From Prauserella_A sp040645195 (GTDB lineage Bacteria > Actinomycetota > Actinomycetes > Mycobacteriales > Pseudonocardiaceae), in contig NZ_JBEYXW010000002.1 in NCBI RefSeq assembly GCF_040645195.1, forward strand, positions 248,001-312,000: a DNA stretch of 64,000 nt, read 5' to 3'. Position 1 is the stretch's first letter. Each line of letters starts with the position of its first letter. The notes below the pieces were generated by a model, which was not told the DNA's origin, did no database searches, and saw only the letters and a program-made list of their open reading frames with translations. Both the position numbers and the translations under genes were made by a program. Below, piece after piece: positions 1-8,123 of this stretch.

Positions 1-360
1 GGGATGGCATGCGGTGAACACCAGTCGCAGCAGGTCGTCGCCGATGTCATCCGGTTCCGGCTCAGGAACCTCCCGGGTGTCCAGATCCCGGCCGAGCTCC
101 TCGACCTTGCGCTCGAACCGTTCCTGGCGGCGGAACTGGTCGATCGCCCGCCGCTTGGCGACGGCCATGAGCCAGGCGCCCGGGTTACCCGGTACGCCTG
201 ACTCCGGCCATTGCTCCAGCGCGGCCACCAGCGCGTCCTGTGCGAGCTCCTCGGCGGCGCCGACGTCGTGCGTCATCCGCACGAGCCCGGCGATGAGCCG
301 TGGCGACTCGATCCGCCACACCGCATCGATCGCGCGATGGGCCTCCCCTGCAACCGTCAC
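1..360 (-). CDS. ECF42-type RNA polymerase sigma factor, N-terminal part (cut by window edge)
   Basis: The visible 120 codons, read leftward from a GTG at 358-360, encode sigma region 2 of an extracytoplasmic-function sigma factor: an AEELAQDALVAALEQWP stretch, then GNPGAWLMAVAKRRAIDQFR, and LLRLVFTACHP at the edge. That order and the FTACHP motif are typical of the ECF42 (DUF6596) group, whose members have a long C-terminal TPR-like extension instead of a classical anti-sigma partner. The gene lies 59 bases downstream of a DGPF/YCII gene on the same strand, the usual ECF42 pairing. The start is uncertain because no clear Shine-Dalgarno precedes the GTG. Region 4 and the C-terminal extension lie outside the window. 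Confidence 0.85.
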   Translation of the reverse strand, partial: MTVAGEAHRAIDAVWRIESPRLIAGLVRMTHDVGAAEELAQDALVAALEQWPESGVPGNPGAWLMAVAKRRAIDQFRRQERFERKVEELGRDLDTREVPEPEPDDIGDDLLRLVFTACHP

Positions 361-419
361 AGCCGCAAATGTAGCTACCGGCACAGCAAGCAGCTGTGCG
401 GCCGCGCGGCAAAGCGGTA

Positions 420-845
420 CTACTTGTTCTGCTGGCGCTCGACCCGCTGCCGCAGCTCCTCCTCCGCCTCCTGCAGCTCGGGCGTGAAGCTGTCGCCGAA
501 GTCCTCGGCCTCGGCAACCTTGCGGACCTCGATCTCGCCGTCGACGAAGGGCACCCGCTTGGCCCACTCGATCGCCTCGTCCTTGGACTTGACGTCGATG
601 ATCCAGTAACCGGCGACGAGCTCCTTGGTCTCGGTGAACGGGCCGTCGACGACGGTGGTCTGCCCCTTGCCGGTGAACTGCACGCGCACACCTGTCGAGC
701 TCCCCAGCAGGCCGTTGCCATCGAGCAGCACGCCGGCGTTCACCAGCTCCTCGTTGTACTTGCCCATCTCGGCGAGCTGCGCCTCGGTGGGCATCTTGCC
801 CGACTCGGAGTCGTCGGTAGCCTTGACGATCATCATGAACCGCAT
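420..845 (-). CDS. YCII/DGPF-domain protein
   Basis: A 141-residue YCII-related protein. It begins MRFMMIVKATDDSE, carries the diagnostic VVDGPFTETKELVAGYW motif near residues 65-81 and ends in a Glu/Arg/Gln-rich tail. The ATG at 843-845 is preceded by a GGAG box about nine bases upstream, which fixes the start over longer readings of the frame. Members of this family are encoded next to ECF42 sigma factors and are thought to act with them, though their biochemical role is not settled. Here the sigma gene follows on the same strand, so the two probably form an operon. Confidence 0.9.
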   Translation of the reverse strand: MRFMMIVKATDDSESGKMPTEAQLAEMGKYNEELVNAGVLLDGNGLLGSSTGVRVQFTGKGQTTVVDGPFTETKELVAGYWIIDVKSKDEAIEWAKRVPFVDGEIEVRKVAEAEDFGDSFTPELQEAEEELRQRVERQQNK

Positions 846-986
846 CTGAAGGATCTCCCTCGTTCGCGCCGGACGCCTTGCTCGCCGGCTTTCACACACG
901 CGTCGAACACCACCCCCGGCGATCGACACCTCGCCGACATCTTTTCCAACTTTTTTCGCAAGCGACAGGGCACAATCGCACCCACC

Positions 987-2084
987 ATGATCGACAACAC
1001 CGGATCGCGTGAGCTCGCCCTGCGCCAGGCCACCACAGAGTCGCTGGCCGAGGCGGTGGAACTGCTGCCCGCACTGCCTCCTGCCGACCCCGCGGATCGC
1101 TACGCCATCCGCCACGTGACCATGCTGTGGCTCAGCGTGGACAAGAGTGAGCACACGCGCAGGGCCTACTACGCCGATCTGGCTGCCTGGCTGGCGTGGT
1201 GCGCCCGCACCGGCCTCGACCCGCTGCGGGCGCGCCGCGCGGACGTCGACGCCTGGAAGACGACGTTGACCGTCACCGGGCGCGACGGCCTGCCCCGTCC
1301 CGCGGCGCCGTCGACCCTGGCCCGCACGCTCGCAGGCGTGTCCAGCTGGTACCGCTACCTGCAGTCCAACGACGTCACCGACAACAACCCGATCGGGGCG
1401 GTGACCCGGCCGAAGCGGGCCAAGGCGTCCCCACTGCCCGCGCTCGACGAGCGCTCGACAGCGGCGTTGCTCGACCACGTCGAAAGCCGCGCCGCACGGC
1501 TGGACAGTGAGGCCGCGTGGCGGGACGCGGCGCTGGTGGCCCTGCTGTTCTATACCGGCCTGCGGGTCTCCGGCATCACCACCGCGACCGTCGCGGATCT
1601 GGACACCGACTCGGGGCACACGATCCTGCGCTACACCGGCAAGGGCGGGCAGCGGGACTTCGTCCCGCTGGTGGCTCCGGCGGTCCGGCCGCTGGCCCGC
1701 TACCTCGCCGCCCGCTCGGCGCGGTTCGGTGTGCCGGCCGAACGGCTGACCGGACCGCTGCTGGCCACGACGCCGCACCCGCACGACCCGGCCAAACCCG
1801 GCGGCAAGGCGCTGCGGCAGCGCGACGTGTGGCAGGCGTTGCGCCGGTTCGCCACGGCGGCGGGGCTTCCGGCGGCGACCAGCATCTCGCCACACACGGC
1901 GCGGCGGACCACCGGCACACTGCTGCTGGCGCACAACGTGCCGGTCCAGAAGGTCCAGGACCTGCTGGGGCACGCCGACATCCGCACCACGCGTGACCGC
2001 TACGACGCCCATCGGCACAAGCTCGACAGCTCGCCGGCCCACACGCTCGCGCAGATCCTCGCCGAGCACCGCGGCCAGCGCTGA
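987..2084 (+). CDS. Tyrosine recombinase/integrase
   Basis: A 365-residue site-specific recombinase of the tyrosine (XerC/D-like) family. It has an N-terminal SAM-like DNA-binding domain (roughly residues 40-135, with a SEHTRRAYYADLAAWLAW stretch) and a catalytic domain carrying the expected residues: Arg in YTGLRVSGI, Lys in YTGKGGQRDFVPL, HTARRTTGT as the HxxR box, and LGHADIRTTRDRY with the second His and nucleophilic Tyr. It acts by breaking and rejoining DNA through a 3'-phosphotyrosine. The ATG at 987 was chosen because it begins a sensible N-terminus; the frame is open further upstream across the convergent YCII gene. No excisionase, tRNA or att repeats are visible beside it, so it is an orphan recombinase rather than a clear element boundary. 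Confidence 0.88.
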   Translation: MIDNTGSRELALRQATTESLAEAVELLPALPPADPADRYAIRHVTMLWLSVDKSEHTRRAYYADLAAWLAWCARTGLDPLRARRADVDAWKTTLTVTGRDGLPRPAAPSTLARTLAGVSSWYRYLQSNDVTDNNPIGAVTRPKRAKASPLPALDERSTAALLDHVESRAARLDSEAAWRDAALVALLFYTGLRVSGITTATVADLDTDSGHTILRYTGKGGQRDFVPLVAPAVRPLARYLAARSARFGVPAERLTGPLLATTPHPHDPAKPGGKALRQRDVWQALRRFATAAGLPAATSISPHTARRTTGTLLLAHNVPVQKVQDLLGHADIRTTRDRYDAHRHKLDSSPAHTLAQILAEHRGQR

Positions 2085-2093
2085 GCAGGCGCT

Positions 2094-2273
2094 CTAACGG
2101 CGCGGGGCGGCCGTGCGGGTGGCGCCGAGCACGACGCCGTCGAGCTCCAGCAGCCAGCTGCCGCACAGGCAGCGCCGGTAGCTGAGCCTGCCGCGGGAGC
2201 TGGCATGAACCGAGTCGGCTGGCAGTTCGCGTGCCGGCCACCCGCAGTGCGGGCAGCGATGTTGGTCGGTCAT
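2094..2273 (-). CDS. Small zinc-ribbon-like protein
   Basis: A 59-residue hypothetical protein with a CPHCGWP knuckle at residues 7-13 and a second CLCGSW knuckle near residue 35, together a plausible four-Cys zinc site. The ATG at 2271-2273 is preferred. It is convergent with the recombinase (stops about 10 bases apart) and divergent from the CGNR regulator, with only 25 bases between the start codons, so the two promoters must overlap the opposite genes. No function can be assigned beyond probable metal binding. The paired cysteines and sensible composition argue that it is real. Confidence 0.55.
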   Translation of the reverse strand: MTDQHRCPHCGWPARELPADSVHASSRGRLSYRRCLCGSWLLELDGVVLGATRTAAPRR

Positions 2274-2298
2274 GTCGCCATCGTGATGTAATGAATAA

Positions 2299-2814
2299 GT
2301 GGATTTCAACCCTTACGGTGGGGCGGCTGCCAGGGTCGCCGCGGCCGTGGTGAACGCCGGGCGGGTGCCAGCAGCCGACCTCGCCGCGATCATGAGCGGT
2401 GAGGGCTCCTCTCTCACCGCGTTGACCGAGCAGGACGCCGCGTGTGTCGCCGACTGGGCGCAACGACTGCGGCCGGTATTCACAGAGACGGACCTGCACA
2501 CCAGGGTCGAACTGCTCAACACCCTGCTCGCCGATTCGGCCTGCCGCCCCTACATCTCGCGCCACGACGGCAAACCGCCGCACCTGCACTATGCCGGGGA
2601 GGGTGAGGATCCCGTCCGACGCATCCAGGCCTACACGGTGGGCGGGCTCGCCCACCTGCTGTGCGAGGACCCCGACCGCATCGGGGTGTGCCTACGGCAG
2701 GGCTGCGGCGTCGTTTTCGTCGACACTTCCCGCAACGGCAGACGGCGGTACTGCTCGACCCGCTGCGCCACCCGCGTCCATGTGGCCGAGCACCGCGAGC
2801 GGCAGCGCAGGTGA
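2299..2814 (+). CDS. CGNR zinc-finger transcriptional regulator
   Basis: A 171-residue protein with an N-terminal ABATE-like ligand-binding region starting DFNPYGGAAARVAAAVVNA and a C-terminal CGNR zinc finger (about residues 131-165). The finger reads CLRQGCGVVFVD, then RRRYCSTRCATRVHVAEHR, with four cysteines that would hold zinc. The family is regarded as DNA-binding regulators that sense small ligands. It starts with GTG at 2299; an ATG-rich stretch just upstream is out of frame. It runs the same way as the SGNH hydrolase, 35 bases on. What it regulates is unknown. Confidence 0.82.
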   Translation: MDFNPYGGAAARVAAAVVNAGRVPAADLAAIMSGEGSSLTALTEQDAACVADWAQRLRPVFTETDLHTRVELLNTLLADSACRPYISRHDGKPPHLHYAGEGEDPVRRIQAYTVGGLAHLLCEDPDRIGVCLRQGCGVVFVDTSRNGRRRYCSTRCATRVHVAEHRERQRR

Positions 2815-2849
2815 GGAAGCGTCACGACCACGCCGATACAGTGCCGTTT

Positions 2850-3623
2850 ATGATCGACCGCTTCGTCGTGCTCGGCGACTCGTTCAGCGAAGGTGTCGGT
2901 GACGACGATCCCGCGTGCCCCAACGGCGTGCGCGGCTGGGCCGACCGCACCGCCGAGCAGCTCGCCCGGCACAATCCCGGGCTCAGCTACGCCAACCTGG
3001 CCATCCGCGGCAGGCTGCTGCCACAGGTCCTCGCCGAGCAGCTCGAACCGGCGCTCGCCATGCGACCCGACCTGGTGACCCTGTACGCGGGCGGCAACGA
3101 CCTGATGCGCCCGAAGATCGACATCGATGGTCTGGCCGACAGCTACGACCACGCGGTCGGAAAGCTCGCGGCCACCGGTGCGACCGTCGTGTTGTTCACC
3201 GGTGTCGACGGGGTCGAGGATCCGCTGTTCCGGCGCATGCGCGGGCGTACCGCGATCTACAACGAGCACGTCCGGCTCATCGCCGCGCGGCACCGCACGC
3301 TGCTGGTCGACATGTGGGCGATGCGGGTGCTGCGCGATCGCCGCCTGTGGTCAGCCGATCGCATCCACCTCAACGGTCTCGGGCACACGCACATCGCCGC
3401 CACCGTGCTCGACGCACTCGGCGTCCCGCACACGGTCACGCCGGCGACGCTGGGCCCGTCCGCCGTGCTCACCGCGGCGCAGGTGAGGCGAGCGAACCTG
3501 CACTGGGCGCGCGAGCACGCGATGCCATGGCTCGGTCGCCGTCTGCGTGGCGAGTCCTCCGGCGACACGCTCAGTCCGAAACGGCCGGCACTGGCACCGG
3601 TCACCGAGAGCGCGTCCCCTTAA
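2850..3623 (+). CDS. SGNH/GDSL-family hydrolase
   Basis: A 257-residue cytoplasmic esterase/lipase-like enzyme of the SGNH superfamily. Block I is VVLGDSFSEG (Ser about residue 9), block II contains the Gly of LAIRGRLL, block III is YAGGNDLMRP (Asn about residue 75) and block V is the DRIHLNGLGH Asp/His pair near residue 170. No signal peptide is visible. A TACAGT hexamer at 2837-2842 lies seven bases before the ATG, a leaderless-mRNA signature that supports this start. The substrate is unknown: the family includes acyl esterases, thioesterases and carbohydrate esterases. A strong hairpin follows the gene. Confidence 0.85.
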   Translation: MIDRFVVLGDSFSEGVGDDDPACPNGVRGWADRTAEQLARHNPGLSYANLAIRGRLLPQVLAEQLEPALAMRPDLVTLYAGGNDLMRPKIDIDGLADSYDHAVGKLAATGATVVLFTGVDGVEDPLFRRMRGRTAIYNEHVRLIAARHRTLLVDMWAMRVLRDRRLWSADRIHLNGLGHTHIAATVLDALGVPHTVTPATLGPSAVLTAAQVRRANLHWAREHAMPWLGRRLRGESSGDTLSPKRPALAPVTESASP

Positions 3624-3628
3624 CGGCG

Positions 3629-3663
3629 CAGGGCGCCTCGGCGATGATCGCCGAGGCGCCCTG
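3629..3663. terminator. Bidirectional hairpin terminator
   Basis: A perfect 16-bp inverted repeat (arms 3629-3644 and 3648-3663, sequence beginning CAGGGCGCCTCGG) with a three-base loop lies between the convergent SGNH hydrolase and SPFH genes. It is very GC-rich and followed by a TGTTGTGTG stretch rather than a true T-run. It most likely stops transcription from both sides. Confidence 0.8.
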
Positions 3664-3680
3664 CTGTTGTGTGCTCGTCG

Positions 3681-5027
3681 TTACTGCTGGCGAGGCGGAC
3701 CGCCGTAAGGCGGGTTCTGCGGTGGGTAGGGCCCGCCCTGTGGCGGGTTGAACGGCCCCGGCTGCGGCGGACGGCTCTGCGCCGGGCCCGCACCGTAGGG
3801 CCCAGCCGGCGGGGCGGCCGGAGGCGCGGGCTGCTGCGGCTGCTGCGGCGGCGGGGCAGGTGCCTCCCCCGGTTCGGGCGCCGCCGCCGGCGGCGGGGTG
3901 TGCGGCGGGGTCGATGTGCTCAGCGGGCTGGGAACCTCTTTGCGCGCAACGGCTTCCGCCTCCCGCACGGCCTCGGCGACCTTCGGGTCGGTCGAGGTGT
4001 CGAACCAGCTGGCGACCTCATCGTCGTCCATCGCCGGCATCGAGATCTCGCCGTCCTTGGGCGGCTCGTACCGGAAAATACCGTCCTCGCCGGGCGCACC
4101 CAGCTGCCGGGCGAAGCCTTCGAGGGCCTTGCCGTAGTCGCTGGGCACCAGCCACACCTTGTTGGCATCGCCCTGCGCCATCTGCGGGAGCGTCTGCAGG
4201 TACTGGTACGCAAGCACCTCCGGCGTCGGCTTGCTCGCCTTGATGGCTGCGAACACCTTCTCGATGGCCTTCGACTGCCCCTGCGCCTGCAGGTAACGCG
4301 CCGCCCGCTCACCCTGCGCGCGCAGGATGCGGGACTGCCGCTCCGCCTCGGCGGCAAGGATCGCCGCCTGCTTGGCACCCTCGGCGGCCAGGATCTGGCT
4401 CTGCTTCTGCCCTTCCGCCGTCTTGATCGCGGACTCCCGCTGACCTTCGGCGGTGAGGATCATCGCGCGCTTCTCCCTGTCCGCGCGCATCTGCTTCTCC
4501 ATGGAGTCCTGAATGGAGGGTGGCGGGTCGATCGCCTTGAGCTCGACCCGGGCGACCCGGATGCCCCAGCGGCCCGTGGCCTCGTCGAGGACACCACGCA
4601 GCTGCTGGTTGATCTGGTCGCGTGAGGTCAGCGTGCCTTCCAGGCTCATGCCGCCGACCACGTTACGCAGGGTGGTCGTGGTCAGCTGCTCCACACCGAC
4701 GATGTAGTTCGAGATCTCGTAGACCGCCGCTCGCGAGTCGGTCACCTGGAAGTACACGACGGTGTCGATCGAGACGGTCAGGTTGTCCTGGGTGATCACC
4801 GGCTGCGGCGGGAACGACACGACCTGTTCGCGAAGGTCGACCCGGGCCCGCACCTTGTCCAGGAACGGCACCAGGAAGTTCAGGCCGGGTGAGGCGACGG
4901 TCTTGAACCGGCCGAGTCGCTCGATCACCGCCGATTGCGCTTGGGGCACCACCATGAGCGCCTTCGCGACCGTGACGATCACGAGCAGCGCGAGGATGGC
5001 GACAACAACTATCGCTGCCGTGGACAA
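3681..5027 (-). CDS. SPFH/band-7 (stomatin-like) membrane protein
   Basis: A 448-residue stomatin/prohibitin-type protein. One N-terminal membrane segment (residues 4-24) is followed by a band-7 domain (about 25-180, with SAVIERLGRFKTVASPGLNF), a long coiled coil of A/E/Q-rich repeats (190-260, e.g. TAEGQRESAIKTAEGQKQSQ) and a disordered Pro/Gly/Gln-rich tail of about 90 residues. Such proteins form oligomeric membrane scaffolds. The start is TTG at 5025-5027, justified by an AAGGGGAG box eight bases upstream. The upstream nfeD-like gene is its classical partner; the two are probably co-transcribed. Confidence 0.92.
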   Translation of the reverse strand: MSTAAIVVVAILALLVIVTVAKALMVVPQAQSAVIERLGRFKTVASPGLNFLVPFLDKVRARVDLREQVVSFPPQPVITQDNLTVSIDTVVYFQVTDSRAAVYEISNYIVGVEQLTTTTLRNVVGGMSLEGTLTSRDQINQQLRGVLDEATGRWGIRVARVELKAIDPPPSIQDSMEKQMRADREKRAMILTAEGQRESAIKTAEGQKQSQILAAEGAKQAAILAAEAERQSRILRAQGERAARYLQAQGQSKAIEKVFAAIKASKPTPEVLAYQYLQTLPQMAQGDANKVWLVPSDYGKALEGFARQLGAPGEDGIFRYEPPKDGEISMPAMDDDEVASWFDTSTDPKVAEAVREAEAVARKEVPSPLSTSTPPHTPPPAAAPEPGEAPAPPPQQPQQPAPPAAPPAGPYGAGPAQSRPPQPGPFNPPQGGPYPPQNPPYGGPPRQQ

Positions 5028-5080
5028 ACTACTTACTCCCCTTCAATTGTCGAACCGGTTCCGCGATGGCTCGCCGGCCA

Positions 5081-5512
5081 TCACGGTTCTGCCGACACGA
5101 TGGCGGTCGCCCCGGAGATCTCCACGACGGTCACCGTAGTGCCGGGATCGATCACAGCGCCTTCGGCGATGCTGCGTGCGGACCAGATGTCTCCGGCCAG
5201 CTTCACCTGGCCGCTGTGGGCATCCACAGTAGACAGTGTCACGGCGCGTGCTCCCACCAGCGCATCGGTGTTGGTCTTCACGCCGGGACCGGACAGGAAC
5301 TTCCGTTTCAGCGCGGGTCTCGCCAGCACCAGCAGGCCGAGCGAGGAGATCCCGAACACCGCGACATCGACGAAGGCATTGCCTGACAGGGCGGCCGCCC
5401 CCGCGCCGAAGAGCGCTCCGATACCGAGCATGAGCAAGACGAAGTCGCCGGACAGAACCTCGGCCACAATCAGGCCGACTCCGACGATGAGCCAGATGAG
5501 CGCCGCTGTCAT
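5081..5512 (-). CDS. NfeD-like membrane protein
   Basis: A 143-residue protein of the short NfeD (NfeD1b-like) type. It has hydrophobic segments at about residues 3-25, 27-45 and 50-70, and a C-terminal OB-fold (about 85-143, with ALVGARAVTLSTV and GTTVTVVEISG). The OB-fold of this family is proposed to organise SPFH proteins in membrane microdomains, which fits the SPFH gene 53 bases downstream. The ATG at 5510-5512 starts the membrane region; upstream in-frame codons lack a ribosome site. A 23-bp palindrome lies 37 bases upstream. Confidence 0.88.
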   Translation of the reverse strand: MTAALIWLIVGVGLIVAEVLSGDFVLLMLGIGALFGAGAAALSGNAFVDVAVFGISSLGLLVLARPALKRKFLSGPGVKTNTDALVGARAVTLSTVDAHSGQVKLAGDIWSARSIAEGAVIDPGTTVTVVEISGATAIVSAEP

Positions 5513-5548
5513 GCGAACATGTTCCCAGATCGCTACGACTTCCACTGA

Positions 5549-5571
5549 GTAGATCACGGGAAGTGATCTAC
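5549..5571. promoter_or_regulatory. Palindrome upstream of nfeD-SPFH pair
   Basis: A perfect inverted repeat with 9-bp arms GTAGATCAC/GTGATCTAC and a five-base spacer lies 37 bases before the nfeD-like start, in the gap after DUF3097. It is AT-richer than its surroundings and has no following T-run, so an operator is likelier than a terminator. The regulator is not identifiable here. Confidence 0.5.
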
Positions 5572-5593
5572 GCGTGACCTAGTCGGAGGATCC

Positions 5594-6400
5594 TTACCCC
5601 GCCGGATCGGTGACGAAGTCGATCAACCGTTCGACGGCGCCGATCAGTGGTGTCTCCAGATCGCGGAAACTGCTCACACCGGCGAGCACGCGCTGCCAGC
5701 CTTCGTAGGGCTCACCCCAGCCCAGCGCGTCGCAGATGCCGCGCTTCCAGTCCACGCCGCGGGGCACCTCGGGCCAGGCGCGGATGCCAACGGCCGCGGG
5801 CTTGACGGCCTGCCAGATGTCGACGTAGGGGTGACCGGTCACGAGCACCTGCGGGTCGGTCACGGCCGCGACGAGCCGGGACTCCTTGCTGCCGGGCACC
5901 AGATGGTCCACCAGGACCCCGAGCCTGCGGCCGGGGCCGGTGCCGAACTCGGCGATCCGGTCGGCGAGCACGTCCACGCCGTCGAGCGGCTCCACGACCA
6001 CGCCCTCCACGCGCAGGTCGTGCCCCCACACCCGTTCCACCAGTTCGGCGTCGTGCTTGCCCTCGACCCAGATCCGCGAGTCGCGCGCGACGCGGGCACG
6101 CAGCCCTTCGACGCGGACCGAACCCGACGCCGACGTCGTCCGTGCCGCCCTGGCGGGCTTGCGTGCCGGCACGAGAGTGACCGGCCGACCCTCCAGCAGG
6201 AACGCCGCGGGCGCGAGCGGGAACACCCGCTGGTTGCCGTGCCGGTCCTCGAGTACAGCGTTGCCGTGCTCGAGCCGCACCAGCGCTCCACAGAAACCGC
6301 TCGCCGGCTCCTCGACCACGAGACCACGTTCGGCAGGCACCTCCGGCACCTTCTTCTTGCGGGGCCTGCCGAGGATGTCGTCATAGGAATGGGAGCGCAC
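5594..6400 (-). CDS. DUF3097 family protein
   Basis: A 268-residue soluble protein of a family found widely in actinobacteria and without known function. Recognisable stretches are the N-terminal SYDDILGRPRKKKVPEVP, IWVEGKHDAELVERVWG near residue 110 (a Toprim-like EGKxD signature) and GHPYVDIWQAV near residue 197. The EGKHDAELVE and LVDHLVPGSKE parts suggest a Toprim-type nucleotidyl/metal-binding fold, which is my inference. GTG at 6398-6400 is preferred because the conserved N-terminus begins there; the frame is open to a further GTG at 6445. It follows the TetR gene by 50 bases on the same strand. Confidence 0.82.
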   Translation of the reverse strand: MRSHSYDDILGRPRKKKVPEVPAERGLVVEEPASGFCGALVRLEHGNAVLEDRHGNQRVFPLAPAAFLLEGRPVTLVPARKPARAARTTSASGSVRVEGLRARVARDSRIWVEGKHDAELVERVWGHDLRVEGVVVEPLDGVDVLADRIAEFGTGPGRRLGVLVDHLVPGSKESRLVAAVTDPQVLVTGHPYVDIWQAVKPAAVGIRAWPEVPRGVDWKRGICDALGWGEPYEGWQRVLAGVSSFRDLETPLIGAVERLIDFVTDPAG

Positions 6401-6450
6401 GGGAGCAGAACCTAGCTGGCCTGCGTCGCCCGTGCCGCCCGCCACGCCGG

Positions 6451-7194
6451 TCAGTCCAGTGCGCGGATCCGCCCCTCAACGCCGTCCAGGATGCGCTGCA
6501 GGCCGTAGTCGAAGCTGTCGATATCGCTGGCGAAGGCGCCGCCTGCCCACGCCTGGCGCACGGCGGGAAACTCGTCGGCAGTCACGTACTGCGTGAGCAG
6601 CGGTTCGAGCTCGGCCCACCAACGCTCTTCGCTGACACCGGTCCGCCGCTGGAGTTCCCGGCTTTCGATCGAGCGCCGCGCCATGCCGCGAATGTAGTTG
6701 TCGATGACGTCCGCGGTCGCGACCAGCTCGGCGACCGGGAGGCCGGTCGCGGCGAGCGACCGGAGTGCCGAGTCGAAGCGCCGGATGGTGTTGGGGCCCA
6801 GCGGGTGCCGGGCCGATGCCTGCAGCATCCACGGGTGCCGGTGGTACAGCGCCCAGTCCTCACGGGCCCACGACTCGGTCCTCTCGCGCCACGAGCCCGC
6901 GATCGTGTGCGGCAGGGTGCCCTCGGCGTCGAGCGCGTCCAGCATCAGACTCACCAGCTCCGCCTTCGCCGGAACGTAGGTGTAGAGCGACATCGTGCCG
7001 ACACCGAGACGGTCCGCGACCGCGCGCATCGACAGCGCGGACAGCCCGCGCGCGTCGGCGATCTCGATGGCCGCCCGCACGACCTGGTCGACAGTCAGCG
7101 TGGGCTTGGGGCCACGACGCGCCCCACCGGTGGCACGCCACAGCAGGCGCATCCCGCGCGCGAGGTCGCGTATCCCGTCGTTGTCGGTCGTCAC
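6451..7194 (-). CDS. TetR/AcrR-family regulator (autoregulated divergon)
   Basis: A 247-residue TetR-type repressor. The helix-turn-helix spans about residues 33-80, with LSALSMRAVADRLGVGTMSLYTYV, and a long C-terminal domain resembles the tetracycline-repressor C-terminal class. Start is GTG at 7192-7194. A TAGAAT hexamer (7202-7207, minus strand) sits seven bases upstream, so the mRNA is probably leaderless. The palindrome at 7210-7230 lies directly behind that -10 box, where a bound repressor would block it. The divergent NmrA-like gene is the likely target. Confidence 0.9.
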   Translation of the reverse strand: MTTDNDGIRDLARGMRLLWRATGGARRGPKPTLTVDQVVRAAIEIADARGLSALSMRAVADRLGVGTMSLYTYVPAKAELVSLMLDALDAEGTLPHTIAGSWRERTESWAREDWALYHRHPWMLQASARHPLGPNTIRRFDSALRSLAATGLPVAELVATADVIDNYIRGMARRSIESRELQRRTGVSEERWWAELEPLLTQYVTADEFPAVRQAWAGGAFASDIDSFDYGLQRILDGVEGRIRALD

Positions 7195-7209
7195 CTGGAC
7201 AATTCTATG

Positions 7210-7266
7210 ACTCCGTGCATCGTACGGAGTAGGCTGATGCAGTTATTCCGTATTGCGTACTGAATA
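7210..7266. promoter_or_regulatory. Two TetR operator candidates between tetR and nmrA-like genes
   Basis: Site 1 (7210-7230) has perfect 7-bp arms ACTCCGT/ACGGAGT around a seven-base centre, next to the leaderless tetR -10 box. Site 2 (7244-7266) is an imperfect 23-bp repeat, TATTC...GAATA with inner GTA/TAC, just before the NmrA-like gene. Each lies where it could control one of the divergent promoters. The two sites differ in sequence, so they may not bind the same protein. Confidence 0.6.
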
Positions 7267-7278
7267 GGGGCCTCACGT

Positions 7279-8103
7279 ATGACGATCCTGGTGACAGGTG
7301 CGACGGGCAACATCGGCCGGATGGTTGTCGACGAGCTGCGGGGCAGTGGGGTGAAGGTGCGTGCGCTGACGATCGACCCGGTCCGAGCCGCGTTGCCCGC
7401 CGATGTCGAGGTGTACCGCGGTTTCCTCGGCAAGCCGGACACGCTGCCAGCCGCGCTCGACGGCGTCGAGAAGGTGTACCTCGCGCCGAAGCCGCAGACC
7501 GTGGATACCGTCGCGGAGCTGGCGCGGGCGGCGGGGGTCCGTCACGTGGTCGCGCTGTCGTCCATCCTGGCCACCGAGGACGCACAGGACGACTATTCAC
7601 TGTCGTTCGTGGCCATCGAGCGTGCCGTTCAGGCGGCCGGGCTGGACTGGACGTTCCTGTGTCCGGGCGCGTTCATGGAGAACACGGTGGACTGGGCCGA
7701 CTCCGTGCGAGCCGAGGGCGTCGTGCGGGAACCGTTCCCCATGGCCACCGACACCCCGATCGCCATGGCCGACATCGCGGCCGTTGCCACTGCCGCGCTG
7801 CTCGGAGACGGTCACGCGGGGCGAAAGTACGGGCTCAGCGGCCCGGAGGCGCTCACGGTCCCGGAGCAGGTGGCGATCGTCGGTGAGGTGCTCGGCAGGG
7901 ACGTCCGCTATGTCGAGCTCACTCGCGAGCAGGCGAGGCAGCGGTGGCTCGATCAGGGTGTCGGCGAGGAGTTCACCGACTTCATGTTGTCCGGCGGCAA
8001 CGAGATGCGGATGGTTCCCGAGCGGGGCTTCACGGAGGCGACGGGCCGGCGCGGCACCACCTACGCCGAATGGGTGGCCCAGCACGCCGACGCCTTCCGG
8101 TGA
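7279..8103 (+). CDS. NmrA-like NAD(P)-binding oxidoreductase
   Basis: A 274-residue atypical short-chain dehydrogenase. The N-terminal Rossmann motif is TGATGNIGRMV (residues 7-17), and the chain continues with RHVVALSSILAT and WTFLCPGAFMENT, typical of NmrA/HSCARG and quinone-oxidoreductase-like proteins that lack the usual Tyr-xxx-Lys catalytic pair at the standard position. Members act as redox sensors or reductases of quinones and azo compounds. It is divergent from the TetR gene, with operator-like repeats in between, so induction by a TetR ligand is likely. The substrate is unknown. Confidence 0.85.
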   Translation: MTILVTGATGNIGRMVVDELRGSGVKVRALTIDPVRAALPADVEVYRGFLGKPDTLPAALDGVEKVYLAPKPQTVDTVAELARAAGVRHVVALSSILATEDAQDDYSLSFVAIERAVQAAGLDWTFLCPGAFMENTVDWADSVRAEGVVREPFPMATDTPIAMADIAAVATAALLGDGHAGRKYGLSGPEALTVPEQVAIVGEVLGRDVRYVELTREQARQRWLDQGVGEEFTDFMLSGGNEMRMVPERGFTEATGRRGTTYAEWVAQHADAFR

Positions 8104-8123
8104 GGCTCTCCCGGCGCCGGATG

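Noticed and set aside
5514..5525. CGAAC-AT-GTTCC near the nfeD start as a LexA box
   Set aside because: The half-sites are two bases apart instead of four, so it does not fit the SOS box.
987..8103. Integrated mobile element starting at the recombinase
   Set aside because: No att repeats, tRNA, excisionase or transfer genes; neighbours are ordinary chromosomal types.
8110..8123. CCGGCGCCGG between the convergent nmrA-like and SCO1664 genes as a terminator
   Set aside because: It is a short self-complementary GC run with no usable loop.
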